Source: Pleodorina starrii (taxonomy: Eukaryota > Chlorophyta > Chlorophyceae > Chlamydomonadales > Volvocaceae). Taken from it: 64,000 nt of DNA. Positions within the stretch are counted from its first letter, which is position 1. Every line of letters starts with the position of its first letter. Made by a program: the position numbers and the translations under genes. Location: the NCBI GenBank assembly GCA_030267565.1, contig BRXU01000038.1:930001-994000 (forward strand). Direction: 5' to 3'. The notes under the pieces are model-generated. The model was not told the origin of the DNA and searched no databases. It saw nothing but the letters and a program-made list of their open reading frames with translations. Positions 30,495-41,990 of this stretch are shown piece by piece.

Positions 30495-33400
30495 CCCTCT
30501 GATCACCTTCCAGGCCTTCCAAAGGCTTCCAGCCCACAGAAAGCCATCCGGGCTCCCCAAGTGCCTTCCGGTCCCTCCGATGGCATTCCGGGCCCTTTGA
30601 AGGCCTCACGGGCCCTCAGAAGGCCTTCCGGGCCCTCTGATCACCTTCCAGGCCTTCCAAAGGCTTCCAGCCCACAGAAAGCCTTCCGGGCTCCCCATGT
30701 GCCTTCCGGTCCCTCCGATGGCATTCCGTGCCCTTTGAAGGGCTCACGGGCCCTCAGAACGGCTTCCTGGCCCCCGAGGGCCTGCCGGGCTTCTGAAGGC
30801 CTTCCGGGCCCCCCCCAAAGGCATTCTGGGGCTCCCAAACGGCCTTCCGGGCCCTCTGATCACCTTCCAGGCCTTCCAGAGGCTTCCAGCCCACAGAAAG
30901 CCATCCGGGCTCCCCAAATGCCTTCCGGTCCCTCTGACGGCATTCCGGGCCCTTTGAAGGCCTCATGGGCCCTCAGAACGGCTTTCTGCCCCCCGAGGGC
31001 CTGCCGGGCTTCTGAAGGCCTTCCGGGCCCCCCCCAAAGGTGTTCTGGGGCTCCCAAACGGCCTTCCGGGCCCTCTGATCGCCTTCCAGGCCTTCCAGAG
31101 GCTTCCAGCCCACAGAAAGCCATCCGGGCTCCCCAAATGCCTTCCGGTCCCTCTGACGGCATTCCGGGCCCTTTGAAGGCCTCATGGGCCCTCAGAACGG
31201 CTTTCTGCCCCCCGAGGGCCTGCCGGGCTTCTGAAGGCCTTCCGGGCCCCCCAAAGGCGTTCTGGGGCTCCCAAACGGCCTTCCGGGCCCTCTGATCACC
31301 TTCCAGGCCTTCCAGAGGCTTCCAGCCCACAGAAAGCCATCCGGGCTCCCCAAATGCCCTCCGGTCCCTCCGACGGCATTCCGGGCCCTTTGAAGGCCTC
31401 ATGGGCCCTCAGAACGGCTTTCTGCCCCCCGAGGGCCTGCCGGGCTTCTGAAGGCCTTCCGGGCCCCCCCCAAAGGCGTTCTGGGGCTCCCAAACGGCCT
31501 TCCGGGCCCTCTGATCGCCTTCCAGGCCTTCCAGAGGCTTCCAGCCCACAGAAAGCCATCCGGGCTCCCCAAATGCCTTCCGGTCCCTCTGACGGCATTC
31601 TGGGCCCTTTGAACGCCTCATGGGCCCTCAGAACGGCTTCCTGTCCCCCGAGGGCCTTCCGGCCTTCTGAAGGCCTTCCGGGCCCTCCAAAGGCGTTCTG
31701 GGGCTCCCAAACGGCCTTCCGGGCCCTCTGATCACCTTCCAGGCCTTCCGAAGGCTTCCAGCCCACAGAAAGCCATCCGGGCTCCCCAAATGCCTTCCGG
31801 TCCCTCTGACGGCATTCCGGGCCCTTTGAAGGCCTCACGGGCCCTAAGAAGTGCTTCCTGCCCCCCGAGGGCCTGCCGGGCTTCTGAAGGCCTTCCGGAT
31901 CCTCCAAAGGAGTTCTGGGGCTCTCAAACGGCCTTCCGGGCCCTCTGATTGCCTTCCGGGCCTTCCAAAGGCTTCCAGCCCACAGAAAGCCATCCGGGCT
32001 CCCCAAGTGCCGTCCGGTCCCTCCGACGGCATTCCGGGCCCTTTGAAGGCCTCACGGGCCCTCAGAACGGCTTCCTGCCCCCCGAGGGCCTGCCGGGCTT
32101 CTGAAGGCCTTCCGGGCCCCCAAAATGCGTTCTGGGGCCCCCAAACGGCCTTCCGGGCCCTCTGATCGCCTTACAGGCCTTCCAAAGGCTTCCGGCCCAC
32201 AGAAAGCCATCCGGGCTCCCCAAGTGCCGTCCGGTCCCTCCGACGGCTTTCCGGGCCCTTTGAAGGCCTCACGGGCCCTCAGAACGGCTCTGCCCCCCAA
32301 GGGCCTGCCGGGCTTCTGAAGGCCTTCCGGGCCCTCCAAAGGCGTTCTGGGGCTCCCAAACGGCCTTCCGGGCCCTCTGATCACCTTCCAGGCCTTCCAG
32401 AGGCTTCCAGCCCACAGAAAGCCATCCGGGCTCCCCAAATGCCTTCCGGTCCCTCCGACGGCATTCCGGGCCCTTTGAAGGCCTCATGGGCCCTCAGAAC
32501 GGCTTTCTGCCCCCCGAGGGCCTGCCGGGCTTCTGAAGGCCTTCCGGGCCCCCCCCAAAGGCGTTCTGGGGCTCCCAAACGGCCTTCCGGGCCCTCTGAT
32601 CGCCTTCCAGGCCTTCCAGAGGCTTCCAGCCCACAGAAAGCCATCCGGGCTCCCCAAATGCCTTCCGGTCCCTCTGACGGCATTCTGGGCCCTTTGAACG
32701 CCTCACGGGCCCTCAGAACTGCTTCCTGTCCCCCGAGGGCTTTCCGGCCTTCTGAAGGCCTTCCGGGCCCTCCAAAGGTGTTCTGGGGCTCCCAAACGGC
32801 CTTCCGGGCCCTCTGATTGCCTTCCAGGCCTTCCAAAGGCTTCTGGCCCACAGAAAGCCATCTGGGCTCCCCAAGTGCCTTTCGGTCCCTCCGACGGCAT
32901 TCCGGGCCCTTTGAACACCTCACGGGCCCTCAGAACGGCTTTCTGCCCCCCGAGGGCCTGCCGGGCTTCTGAAGGCCTTCCGGGGCCCCCCTAAAGGCGT
33001 TCTGGGGCTCCCAAACGGCCTTCCGGGCCCTCTGATCGCCTTCCAGGCCTTCCAAAGGCTTCCAGCCCACAGAAAGTCATCCGGGCTCCCCAAGTGCCTT
33101 CCAATCCCTCCGACGGCATTCCGGGCCCTTTGAATGCCTCACGGGCCCTCAGAACGGCTTTCTGCCCCCCGAGGGCCTGCCGGGCTTCTGAAGGCCTTCC
33201 GGGCCCCCGAAAGGCGTTCTGGGGCTCCCAAACGGCCTTCCGGGCCCTCTGATCACCTTCCAGGCCTTCCGAAGGCTTCCAGCCCACAGAAAGCCATCCG
33301 GGCTCCCCATGTGCCTTCCGGTCCCTCCGACGGCATTCCGGGCCCTTTGAAGGCCTCACGGGCCCTAAGAAGTGCTTCCTGCCCCCCGAGGGCCTGCCGG

Positions 33401-33865
33401 GCTTCTGAAGGCCTTCCGGATCCTCCAAAGGAGTTCTGGGGCTCTCAAACGGCCTTCCGGGCCCTCTGATTGCCTTCCGGGCCTTCCAAAGGCTTCCAGC
33501 CCACAGAAAGCCATCCGGGCTCCCCAAGTGCCGTCCGGTCCCTCCGACGGCATTCCGGGCCCTTTGAAGGCCTCACGGGCCCTCAGAACGGCTTCCTGCC
33601 CCCCGAGGGCCTGCCGGGCTTCTGAAGGCCTTCCGGGCCCCCAAAATGCGTTCTGGGGCCCCCAAACGGCCTTCCGGGCCCTCTGATCGCCTTACAGGCC
33701 TTCCAAAGGCTTCCGGCCCACAGAAAGCCATCCGGGCTCCCCAAGTGCCGTCCGGTCCCTCCGACGGCATTCCGGGCCCTTTGAAGGCCTCACGGGCCCT
33801 CAGAACGGCTCTGCCCCCCAAGGGCCTGCCGGGCTTCTGAAGGCCTTCCGGGCCCTCCAAAGGCG
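30495..33865 (-). repeat. 217-bp satellite array with 1.52-kb duplication
   Basis: About 15 monomers. A block recurs at an offset of about 1521 bp (31851 to 33372, 32125 to 33646). It carries the CCAGAGGC and CCCAAATGCC variants in runs, the GGATCCTCCAAAGGAG variant, and a shortened GAACGGCTCTGCCCC form at 32281 and 33800. Confidence 0.92.
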
Positions 33866-34807
33866 TTTTTTTTTTCTGCGAGGGACGTTACAAGGACTGG
33901 GAAAGCGAAGCCCAACGGGCAAGCCGAGCAAGACCGGCAAGCCACAACAACCTGGCAAGAAGCCCAAGAAACCACAGCAAGGAGCCGAGGAGAGAGAAAA
34001 ACCAAGCAACGCCTAAACTCGCAGACAGGACAGGGACAGGGACGGGGGCAGCAAGAGGCCAGGAGCCACTGCTGCACGGGCGGCACACACGGCCACCCCT
34101 TCCTCCAAGACACCGAGGAGGGAACCGAAACCAACACCAGGGCCCAACACCAGGGCCAAACCCCAGGGCCCAACACCAGGGCCAACACCAGGGCCCAACA
34201 CCAGGGCCAACCCCACAGCCCAACACCAGGGCCAACACCACGGCCCAACACCAGGGCCAACCCCACAGCCCAACACCAGGGCCCAACACCACTGACCAAC
34301 AACAGGGCCCGTCACCGAGGACAAACCCCAGGGCCGGGCAAAGGCCCCAACAGCGACCACAGCGACAACACAACCACAACCTGCACAACCTCAACAGCCA
34401 AGGGGCGAACCCTACACCCAGGGCGACAGCAACAGGAACGGCAAACAAAACCGGGCAACCGCCACAGCTAACCAGGGCGGGCAAGCCCCCCCCGCCGGGG
34501 AGCACCCGAGGAAACAGGAAAACCACAGCACGCCCGAAGAGAACCCCGCACCACCTAAACCGCCTCCCAGAGCCACAAAAGCCGCAGGGACGGCGCAACA
34601 CAAAGCACGCCAGAGACAAACAACAACCGACCCCACCCTGGGGGCGTCCCCGCAAGGCAGCAGGCCCCAAGACACACCTCCCTCCCAAGACACCCCAAAC
34701 CGCAGGAACCGCACTCCCGCGGCCCCCCGGCTCCCAAGAACCCCCACGGGCGCAGCAGGGGCAGCACCGCCTGGCTGGTAGCCAGGGCACAAGAGCGCCG
34801 GCGACAA
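33866..34807 (-). mobile_element. LINE 3' UTR, duplicate of 29548-30488
   Basis: Poly(T) 33866-33875 and the same internal order and 5' junction (GGCGACAA plus filler CCGACG) as the copy 4.32 kb upstream. Flanking satellite is shared too, so it arose by segmental duplication and not by a second insertion. A few base differences separate the copies. Confidence 0.87.
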
Positions 34808-34814
34808 TCCGACG

Positions 34815-36423
34815 CCCTCTGATCACCTTCCAGGCCTTCCAAAGGCTTCCAGCCCACAGAAAGCCATCCGGGCTCCCCAAGTGCCTTCCGGTCCCTCCGA
34901 TGGCATTCCGGGCCCTTTGAAGGCCTCACGGGCCCTCAGAAGGCCTTCCGGGCCCTCTGATCACCTTCCAGGCCTTCCAAAGGCTTCCAGCCCACAGAAA
35001 GCCTTCCGGGATCCCCATGTGCCTTCCGGTCCCTCCGATGGCATTCCGGGCCCTTTGAAGGGCTCACGGGCCCTCAGAACGGCTTCCTGGCCCCCGAGGG
35101 CCTGCCGGGCTTCTGAAGGCCTTCCGGCCCCCCCCAAAGGCGTTCTGGGGCTCCCAAACGGCCTTCCGGGCCCTCTGATCACCTTCCAGGCCTTCCAAAG
35201 GCTTCCAGCCCACAGAAAGCCTTCCGGGCTCCCCATGTGCCTTCCGGTCCCTCCGACGGCATTCCGGGCCCTTTGAAGGCCTCATGGGCCCTCAGAACGG
35301 CTTTCTGCCCCCCGAGGACCTGCCGGACTTCTGAGAGCCTTCCGGGCCCCCCAAAGGCGTTCTGGGGCTCCCAAACGGCCTTCTGGGCCCTCTGATCACC
35401 TTCCAGGCCTTCCAAAGGCTTCCAGCCCACAGAAAGCCTTCCGGGATCCCCATGTGCCTTCCGGTCCCTCCGACGGCATTCCGGGCCCTTTGAAGGTCTC
35501 ACGGGCCCTCAGAACGGCTTCCTGGCCCCCGAGGGCCTGCCGGGCTTCTGAAGGCCTTCCGGCCCCCCCCAAAGATGTTCTGGGGCTCCCAAACGGCCTT
35601 CCGGGCCCTCTGATCGCCTTCCAGGCCTTCCAAAGGCTTCCAGCCCACAGAAAGCCTTCCGGGCTCCCCATGTGCCTTCCGGTCCCTCCGATGGCATTCC
35701 GGGCCCTTTGAAGGGCTCACGGGCCCTCAGAACTGCTTCCTGTCCCCCGAGGGCCTGCCGGGCTTCTGAAGGCCTTCCGGGCCCCCCCGAAGGCGTTCTG
35801 GGGCTCCCAAACGGCCTTCCGGGCCCTCTGATCGCCTTCCAGGCCTTCCGAAGGCTTCCAGCCCACAGAAAGCCATCCGGGCTCCCCAAGTGCCGTCCGG
35901 TCTCTTCGACGGCATTCCGGGCCCTTTGAAGGCCTCACGGGCCCTCAGAACTGCTTCCTGCCCCCCGAGGGCCTGCCGGGCTTCTGAATGTTTTTTTATC
36001 GGATCCTCCAAAAGAGTTCTGGGGCTCCCAAACGGCCTTCCGGGCCCTCTGATCACCTTCCAGGCCTTCCAAAGGCTTCCAGCCCACAGAAAGCCTTCCG
36101 GGCTCCCCATGTGCCTTCCGGTCCCTCCGATGGCATTCCGTGCCCTTTGAAGGGCTCACGGGCCCTCAGAACGGCTTCCTGGCCCCCGAGGGCCTGCCGG
36201 GCTTCTGAAGGCCTTCCGGGCCACCCGAAGGCGTTCTGGGGCTCCCAAACGGCCTTCCGGGCCCTCTGATCGCCTTCCAGGCCTTCCAAAGGCTTCCAGC
36301 CCACAGAAAGCCTTCCGGGATCCCCATGTGCCTTCCGGTCCCTCCGACGGCATTCCGGGCCCTTTGAAGGCCCCATGGGCCCTCAGAACGGCTCTCTGCC
36401 CCCCGAGGGCCTGCTGGGCTTCT
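34815..36423 (-). repeat. 217-bp satellite array (about 7.5 units)
   Basis: The first part repeats the sequence after 30495 (offset about 4320 bp). It contains the variant in which GGCCTTCC is replaced by TGTTTTTTTATC (near 35989), a marker also seen at 38769, 41558, 49668, 51190, 51410, 52501, 53955 and 55410. Confidence 0.9.
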
Positions 36424-36495
36424 GTTATGTTACAGTGTGTGTGGGGCTTTCTGGGCCCATTCTAGGGTGAGGGCACCGCCCTCCTAATGATTTAA
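36424..36495. other. 72-bp non-repeat spacer with hairpin
   Basis: TTATGTTACAGTGTGTG to AATGATTTAA between satellite and LINE. It contains the hairpin GAGGGCACCGCCCTC. It matches neither family and recurs at 39213-39285 and 41991-42064 only as part of the 2.78-kb unit. Confidence 0.65.
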
Positions 36496-36540
36496 CAGCC
36501 CAGCCCAGCCCAGCCCAGCCCAGCCCAGCCCAGCCCAGCC
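36496..36540 (+). repeat. (CAGCC)9 microsatellite at the LINE 5' junction
   Basis: Nine CAGCC units here, seven at 39286-39320 and 42065-42099. In other LINE copies the ORF has only two (GCCCAGCCCAGCCAGG), so the repeat expanded from coding sequence of the LINE C-terminus. Confidence 0.85.
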
Positions 36541-38046
36541 AGGCAGCAGCTCAGCTGACAGGGCAGCCGGGGCCGTCGTGAGCGGGGTGTTGGGAGTCGG
36601 GGGTATCGGTGTCTGAGGTTCTTAGGGTGCAAGGGGCCTCGAGGGTGGGGGGAGTGCGGTGCGGGTTGCCTAGGGAGGGGGCTGCGGTGCGGGGCTTGCT
36701 GTGGGTGGGGCCTGAGGGGGTCTTGGGGGTCGGGGGAGCTTCGGAGCAGGGGTGGTGTGGTGCAGGCTGCCGTGGGAGGCAGGTGCGGTTCGGGGGCTGC
36801 TGTCTTGAGGGGTCGCCCCCTGTGTGGGGTCTGTGGGTGTTTTGTCGCAGGCGCTCTCGTGCTCTGGTCTCCGACCCGGCGGTGCTCTCCCTGCGGCCTG
36901 GAGGGGGTTTTTGGGGGACGGGGAGTCTTGGGAGTGGGGTGCGTGCGGCGCGGGGGGGGTCTGGGGAGTGTTTCGGAGGGGGTCTGGGGAGGGGCGGGGG
37001 GGCTTCGGTGCAGGGTTGGTGCGGTGCAGGCTGCCGTGGGAGGCAGGTGCGGTTCGGGGGTCGCTGTCTGGAGGGGACGCCCCCAGGGTGGGGTCTGCGG
37101 GAGTCTTGTCGCCGGCGCTCTTGTGCCCTGGCTTCCAGCCAGACGGTGCTGCCCCTGCTGCGCCCGTGGGGGTTCTTGGGAGCCGGGGGGCCGCGGGAGT
37201 GCGTTTCCTGTGGTGCAGGGTGTCTTGGGAGGGAGGTGTGTCTTGGGGCCTGCTGTCTTGCGGGGACACCCCCAGGGTGGGGTCGGTTGTTGTTTGTCTC
37301 TGGTGCGCTTCGTGTGGCGCCGTCCCTGCGGCTTTTGTGGCTCTGGGAGGCGGTTTAGGTGGTGCGGGGTTCTCTTCGGGCGTGCTGTGGTTTTCCTGTT
37401 TCCTCTGGTGCTCCCCGGCGGGGGGGGCGTGTCCACCCTGGTTCGCTGTGGCGGTTGCCCGGTTTTGTTTGCCGTTCCTGTTGCTGTCGCCCTGGGTGTA
37501 GGGTTCGCCCCTTGGCTGTTGAGATTGTGCAGGTTGTGGTTGTGTTGTCGCTGTGGTCGCTGTTGGGGCCTTTGCCCGGCCCGGGGGTTTGTCCTCGGTG
37601 ACGGGCCCTGTTGTTGGTCCGTGGTGCTGGCCCTGGTGTTGGGCCGTGGTGTTGGCTCTGGTTTTGGGCCCTGGTGTTGGGCCCTGGTGTTGGGCTGTGG
37701 GGTTGGCCCTGGTGTTGGGCCGGGGTGTTGGCCCTGGTGCTGGGCCCTGGGGTTTGGCCCTGGTGTTGGGCCCTGGTGTTGGTTTCATTTCCCTCCTCGG
37801 TGTCTTGGAGGAAGGGGCGGCCGTGTGTGCCGCCCGTGCAGCAGTGGCTCCTGGCCTCTTGCTGCCCCCGTCCCTGTCCCTGTCCTGTCTGCGAGTTTAG
37901 GTGTTGCTTGGCTTTTTCTCTCTCCTCAGCTCCTTGCGATGGTTTCTTGGGCTTCTTGCCAGGTTGTTGTGGCTTGCCGGTCTTGCTCGGCTTGCCCGTT
38001 GGGCTTCGCTTTCCCAGTCCTTGTAACGTCCCTCGCAGAAAAAAAA
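36496..38046 (+). mobile_element. LINE last ORF codons, 3' UTR and poly(A)
   Basis: Begins in the last ~25 codons of the ORF, has the stop TGA at about 36579-36581, then the complete 3' UTR and poly(A) (38039-38046) after CCCTCGCAG. Together with the following inverted 150-bp piece it forms a long inverted repeat. Confidence 0.88.
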
Positions 38047-38196
38047 GACACCCCACACCGCAGGAACCGCACTCCCGCGGCCCCCCGGCTCTCAAGAACC
38101 CACACGGGCGCAGCAGGGGCAGCACTGCCTGGCTGGAAGCCAGGGCACAAGAGCACCGGCGACAAGACTCCCGCAGACCCCACCCTGGGGGCGTCC
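38047..38196 (-). mobile_element. Inverted 150-bp LINE 3' UTR piece
   Basis: Reverse complement of about 37081-37230 in the same unit. Transcription through both would give a ~150-bp stem with a loop of about 0.8 kb. Confidence 0.85.
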
Positions 38197-38334
38197 CAAT
38201 CAACTGGGGCCCAACTCCACATCTCAGCAGCTAGCCATAATCTCGCTGCTCCCGACAATGTCGGGGGTCTCCCCAGGAATCGAACCGGGGACCTTAACCG
38301 TAAATCTGGTAGTGTCATATCCAGACCAGACCGG
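38197..38334 (-). repeat. tRNA-like fragment with perfect B box
   Basis: On the minus strand 38266-38327 starts GGTCT and ends AGACC (acceptor-like pairing) and contains CCCCGGTTCGATTCCTGGGG, a T-arm with the RNA polymerase III B box GGTTCGATTCC. At about 62 nt with no clear D arm or anticodon arm it is too short for a functional tRNA. A perfect CCCGACA/TGTCGGG hairpin follows it. Probably a tRNA-derived relic, perhaps of another SINE. Confidence 0.6.
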
Positions 38335-39212
38335 GCTTCTGAAAGCCTTCCGGGCACCCCCCAAAGGCGTTCTGGGGCTCCCAAACGGCCTTCCGGGCCC
38401 TCTGATCGCCTTCCAGGCCTTCCGAAGGCTTCCAGCCCACAGAAAGCCATCCGGGCTCCCCAAGTGCCTTCCAATCCCTCTGACGGCATTCCTGGCCCTT
38501 TGAAGGCCTCACGGGCCCTCAGAACGGCTTCCTGCTCCCCGAGGGCCTGCCGGGCTTCTGAAGGCCTTCCGGGCCCCCCGAAGGCGTTCTGGGGCTCCCA
38601 AACGGCCTTCCGGGCCCTCTGATCGCCTTCCAGGCCTTCCGAAGGCTTCCAGCCCACAGAAAGCCATCCGGGCTCCCCAAGTGCCGTCCTGTCTCTTCGA
38701 CGGCATTCCGGGCCCTTTGAAGGCCTCACGGGCCCTCAGAACGGCTTCCTGCCCCCCGAGGGCCTGCCGGGCTTCTGAATGTTTTTTATCGGATCCTCCA
38801 AAAGAGTTCTGGGGCTCCCAAACGGCCTTCCGGGCCCTCTGATCACCTTCCAGGCCTTCCAAAGGCTTCCAGCCCACAGAAAGCCTTCCGGGCTCCCCAT
38901 GTGCCTTCCGGTCCCTCCGATGGCATTCCGTGCCCTTTGAAGGGCTCACGGGCCCTCAGAACGGCTTCCTGGCCCCCGAGGGCCTGCCGGGCTTCTGAAG
39001 GCCTTCCGGGCCACCCGAAGGCGTTCTGGGGCTCCCAAACGGCCTTCCGGGCCCTCTGATCGCCTTCCAGGCCTTCCAAAGGCTTCCAGCCCACAGAAAG
39101 CCTTCCGGGATCCCCATGTGCCTTCCGGTCCCTCCGACGGCATTCCGGGCCCTTTGAAGGCCCCATGGGCCCTCAGAACGGCTCTCTGCCCCCCGAGGGC
39201 CTGCTGGGCTTC
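38335..39212 (-). repeat. 217-bp satellite array in 2.78-kb unit
   Basis: About four monomers, including the TGTTTTTTATC variant near 38769 and the GGCCACCCGAAGG variant near 39012. Identical in order to 41113-41990. Confidence 0.9.
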
Positions 39213-41112
39213 TGTTATGTTACAGTGTGTGTGGGGCTTTCTGGGCCCATTCTAGGGTGAGGGCACCGCCCTCCTAATGATTTAACAGCCCAGCCCAGCC
39301 CAGCCCAGCCCAGCCCAGCCAGGCAGCAGCTCAGCTGACAGGGCAGCCGGGGCCGTCGTGAGCGGGGTGTTGGGAGTCGGGGGTATCGGTGTCTGAGGTT
39401 CTTAGGGTGCAAGGGGCCTCGAGGGTGGGGGGAGTGCGGTGCGGGTTGCCTAGGGAGGGGGCTGCGGTGCGGGGCTTGCTGTGGGTGGGGCCTGAGGGGG
39501 TCTTGGGGGTCGGGGGAGCTTCGGAGCAGGGGTGGTGTGGTGCAGGCTGCCGTGGGAGGCAGGTGCGGTTCGGGGGCTGCTGTCTTGAGGGGTCGCCCCC
39601 TGTGTGGGGTCTGTGGGTGTTTTGTCGCAGGCGCTCTCGTGCTCTGGTCTCCGACCCGGCGGTGCTCTCCCTGCGGCCTGGAGGGGGTTTTTGGGGGACG
39701 GGGAGTCTTGGGAGTGGGGTGCGTGCGGCGCGGGGGGGTCTGGGGAGTGTTTCGGAGGGGGTCTGGGGAGGGGCGGGGGGGCTTCGGTGCAGGGTTGGTG
39801 CGGTGCAGGCTGCCGTGGGAGGCAGGTGCGGTTCGGGGGTCGCTGTCTGGAGGGGACGCCCCCAGGGTGGGGTCTGCGGGAGTCTTGTCGCCGGCGCTCT
39901 TGTGCCCTGGCTTCCAGCCAGACGGTGCTGCCCCTGCTGCGCCCGTGGGGGTTCTTGGGAGCCGGGGGGCCGCGGGAGTGCGTTTCCTGTGGTGCAGGGT
40001 GTCTTGGGAGGGAGGTGTGTCTTGGGGCCTGCTGTCTTGCGGGGACACCCCCAGGGTGGGGTCGGTTGTTGTTTGTCTCTGGTGCGCTTCGTGTGGCGCC
40101 GTCCCTGCGGCTTTTGTGGCTCTGGGAGGCGGTTTAGGTGGTGCGGGGTTCTCTTCGGGCGTGCTGTGGTTTTCCTGTTTCCTCTGGTGCTCCCCGGCGG
40201 GGGGGGCGTGTCCACCCTGGTTCGCTGTGGCGGTTGCCCGGTTTTGTTTGCCGTTCCTGTTGCTGTCGCCCTGGGTGTAGGGTTCGCCCCTTGGCTGTTG
40301 AGATTGTGCAGGTTGTGGTTGTGTTGTCGCTGTGGTCGCTGTTGGGGCCTTTGCCCGGCCCGGGGGTTTGTCCTCGGTGACGGGCCCTGTTGTTGGTCCG
40401 TGGTGCTGGCCCTGGTGTTGGGCCGTGGTGTTGGCTCTGGTTTTGGGCCCTGGTGTTGGGCCCTGGTGTTGGGCTGTGGGGTTGGCCCTGGTGTTGGGCC
40501 GGGGTGTTGGCCCTGGTGCTGGGCCCTGGGGTTTGGCCCTGGTGTTGGGCCCTGGTGTTGGTTTCATTTCCCTCCTCGGTGTCTTGGAGGAAGGGGCGGC
40601 CGTGTGTGCCGCCCGTGCAGCAGTGGCTCCTGGCCTCTTGCTGCCCCCGTCCCTGTCCCTGTCCTGTCTGCGAGTTTAGGTGTTGCTTGGCTTTTTCTCT
40701 CTCCTCAGCTCCTTGCGATGGTTTCTTGGGCTTCTTGCCAGGTTGTTGTGGCTTGCCGGTCTTGCTCGGCTTGCCCGTTGGGCTTCGCTTTCCCAGTCCT
40801 TGTAACGTCCCTCGCAGAAAAAAAAGACACCCCACACCGCAGGAACCGCACTCCCGCGGCCCCCCGGCTCTCAAGAACCCACACGGGCGCAGCAGGGGCA
40901 GCACTGCCTGGCTGGAAGCCAGGGCACAAGAGCACCGGCGACAAGACTCCCGCAGACCCCACCCTGGGGGCGTCCCAATCAACTGGGGCCCAACTCCACA
41001 TCTCAGCAGCTAGCCATAATCTCGCTGCTCCCGACAATGTCGGGGGTCTCCCCAGGAATCGAACCGGGGACCTTAACCGTAAATCTGGTAGTGTCATATC
41101 CAGACCAGACCG
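39213..41112 (+). mobile_element. Second copy: spacer, LINE 3' half, tRNA-like piece
   Basis: Spacer 39213-39285, (CAGCC)7 39286-39320, sense LINE to poly(A) 40818-40825, inverted 150-bp piece 40826-40975 and tRNA-like piece with B box 41045-41106 (minus strand). Same internal order as 36424-38334. Confidence 0.88.
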
Positions 41113-41990
41113 GGCTTCTGAAAGCCTTCCGGGCACCCCCCAAAGGCGTTCTGGGGCTCCCAAACGGCCTTCCGGGCCCTCTGATCGCCTTCCAGGCCTT
41201 CCGAAGGCTTCCAGCCCACAGAAAGCCATCCGGGCTCCCCAAGTGCCTTCCAATCCCTCTGACGGCATTCCTGGCCCTTTGAAGGCCTCACGGGCCCTCA
41301 GAACGGCTTCCTGCTCCCCGAGGGCCTGCCGGGCTTCTGAAGGCCTTCCGGGCCCCCCGAAGGCGTTCTGGGGCTCCCAAACGGCCTTCCGGGCCCTCTG
41401 ATCGCCTTCCAGGCCTTCCGAAGGCTTCCAGCCCACAGAAAGCCATCCGGGCTCCCCAAGTGCCGTCCTGTCTCTTCGACGGCATTCCGGGCCCTTTGAA
41501 GGCCTCACGGGCCCTCAGAACGGCTTCCTGCCCCCCGAGGGCCTGCCGGGCTTCTGAATGTTTTTTATCGGATCCTCCAAAAGAGTTCTGGGGCTCCCAA
41601 ACGGCCTTCCGGGCCCTCTGATCACCTTCCAGGCCTTCCAAAGGCTTCCAGCCCACAGAAAGCCTTCCGGGCTCCCCATGTGCCTTCCGGTCCCTCCGAT
41701 GGCATTCCGTGCCCTTTGAAGGGCTCACGGGCCCTCAGAACGGCTTCCTGGCCCCCGAGGGCCTGCCGGGCTTCTGAAGGCCTTCCGGGCCACCCGAAGG
41801 CGTTCTGGGGCTCCCAAACGGCCTTCCGGGCCCTCTGATCGCCTTCCAGGCCTTCCAAAGGCTTCCAGCCCACAGAAAGCCTTCCGGGATCCCCATGTGC
41901 CTTCCGGTCCCTCCGACGGCATTCCGGGCCCTTTGAAGGCCCCATGGGCCCTCAGAACGGCTCTCTGCCCCCCGAGGGCCTGCTGGGCTT
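41113..41990 (-). repeat. 217-bp satellite array in 2.78-kb unit
   Basis: Copy of 38335-39212, no differences noticed by eye. Confidence 0.9.

Noticed and set aside
38266..38327. Functional tRNA gene
   Set aside because: The T-arm and B box are good but there is no recognisable D arm or five-base-pair anticodon arm, and the length is about 62 nt.
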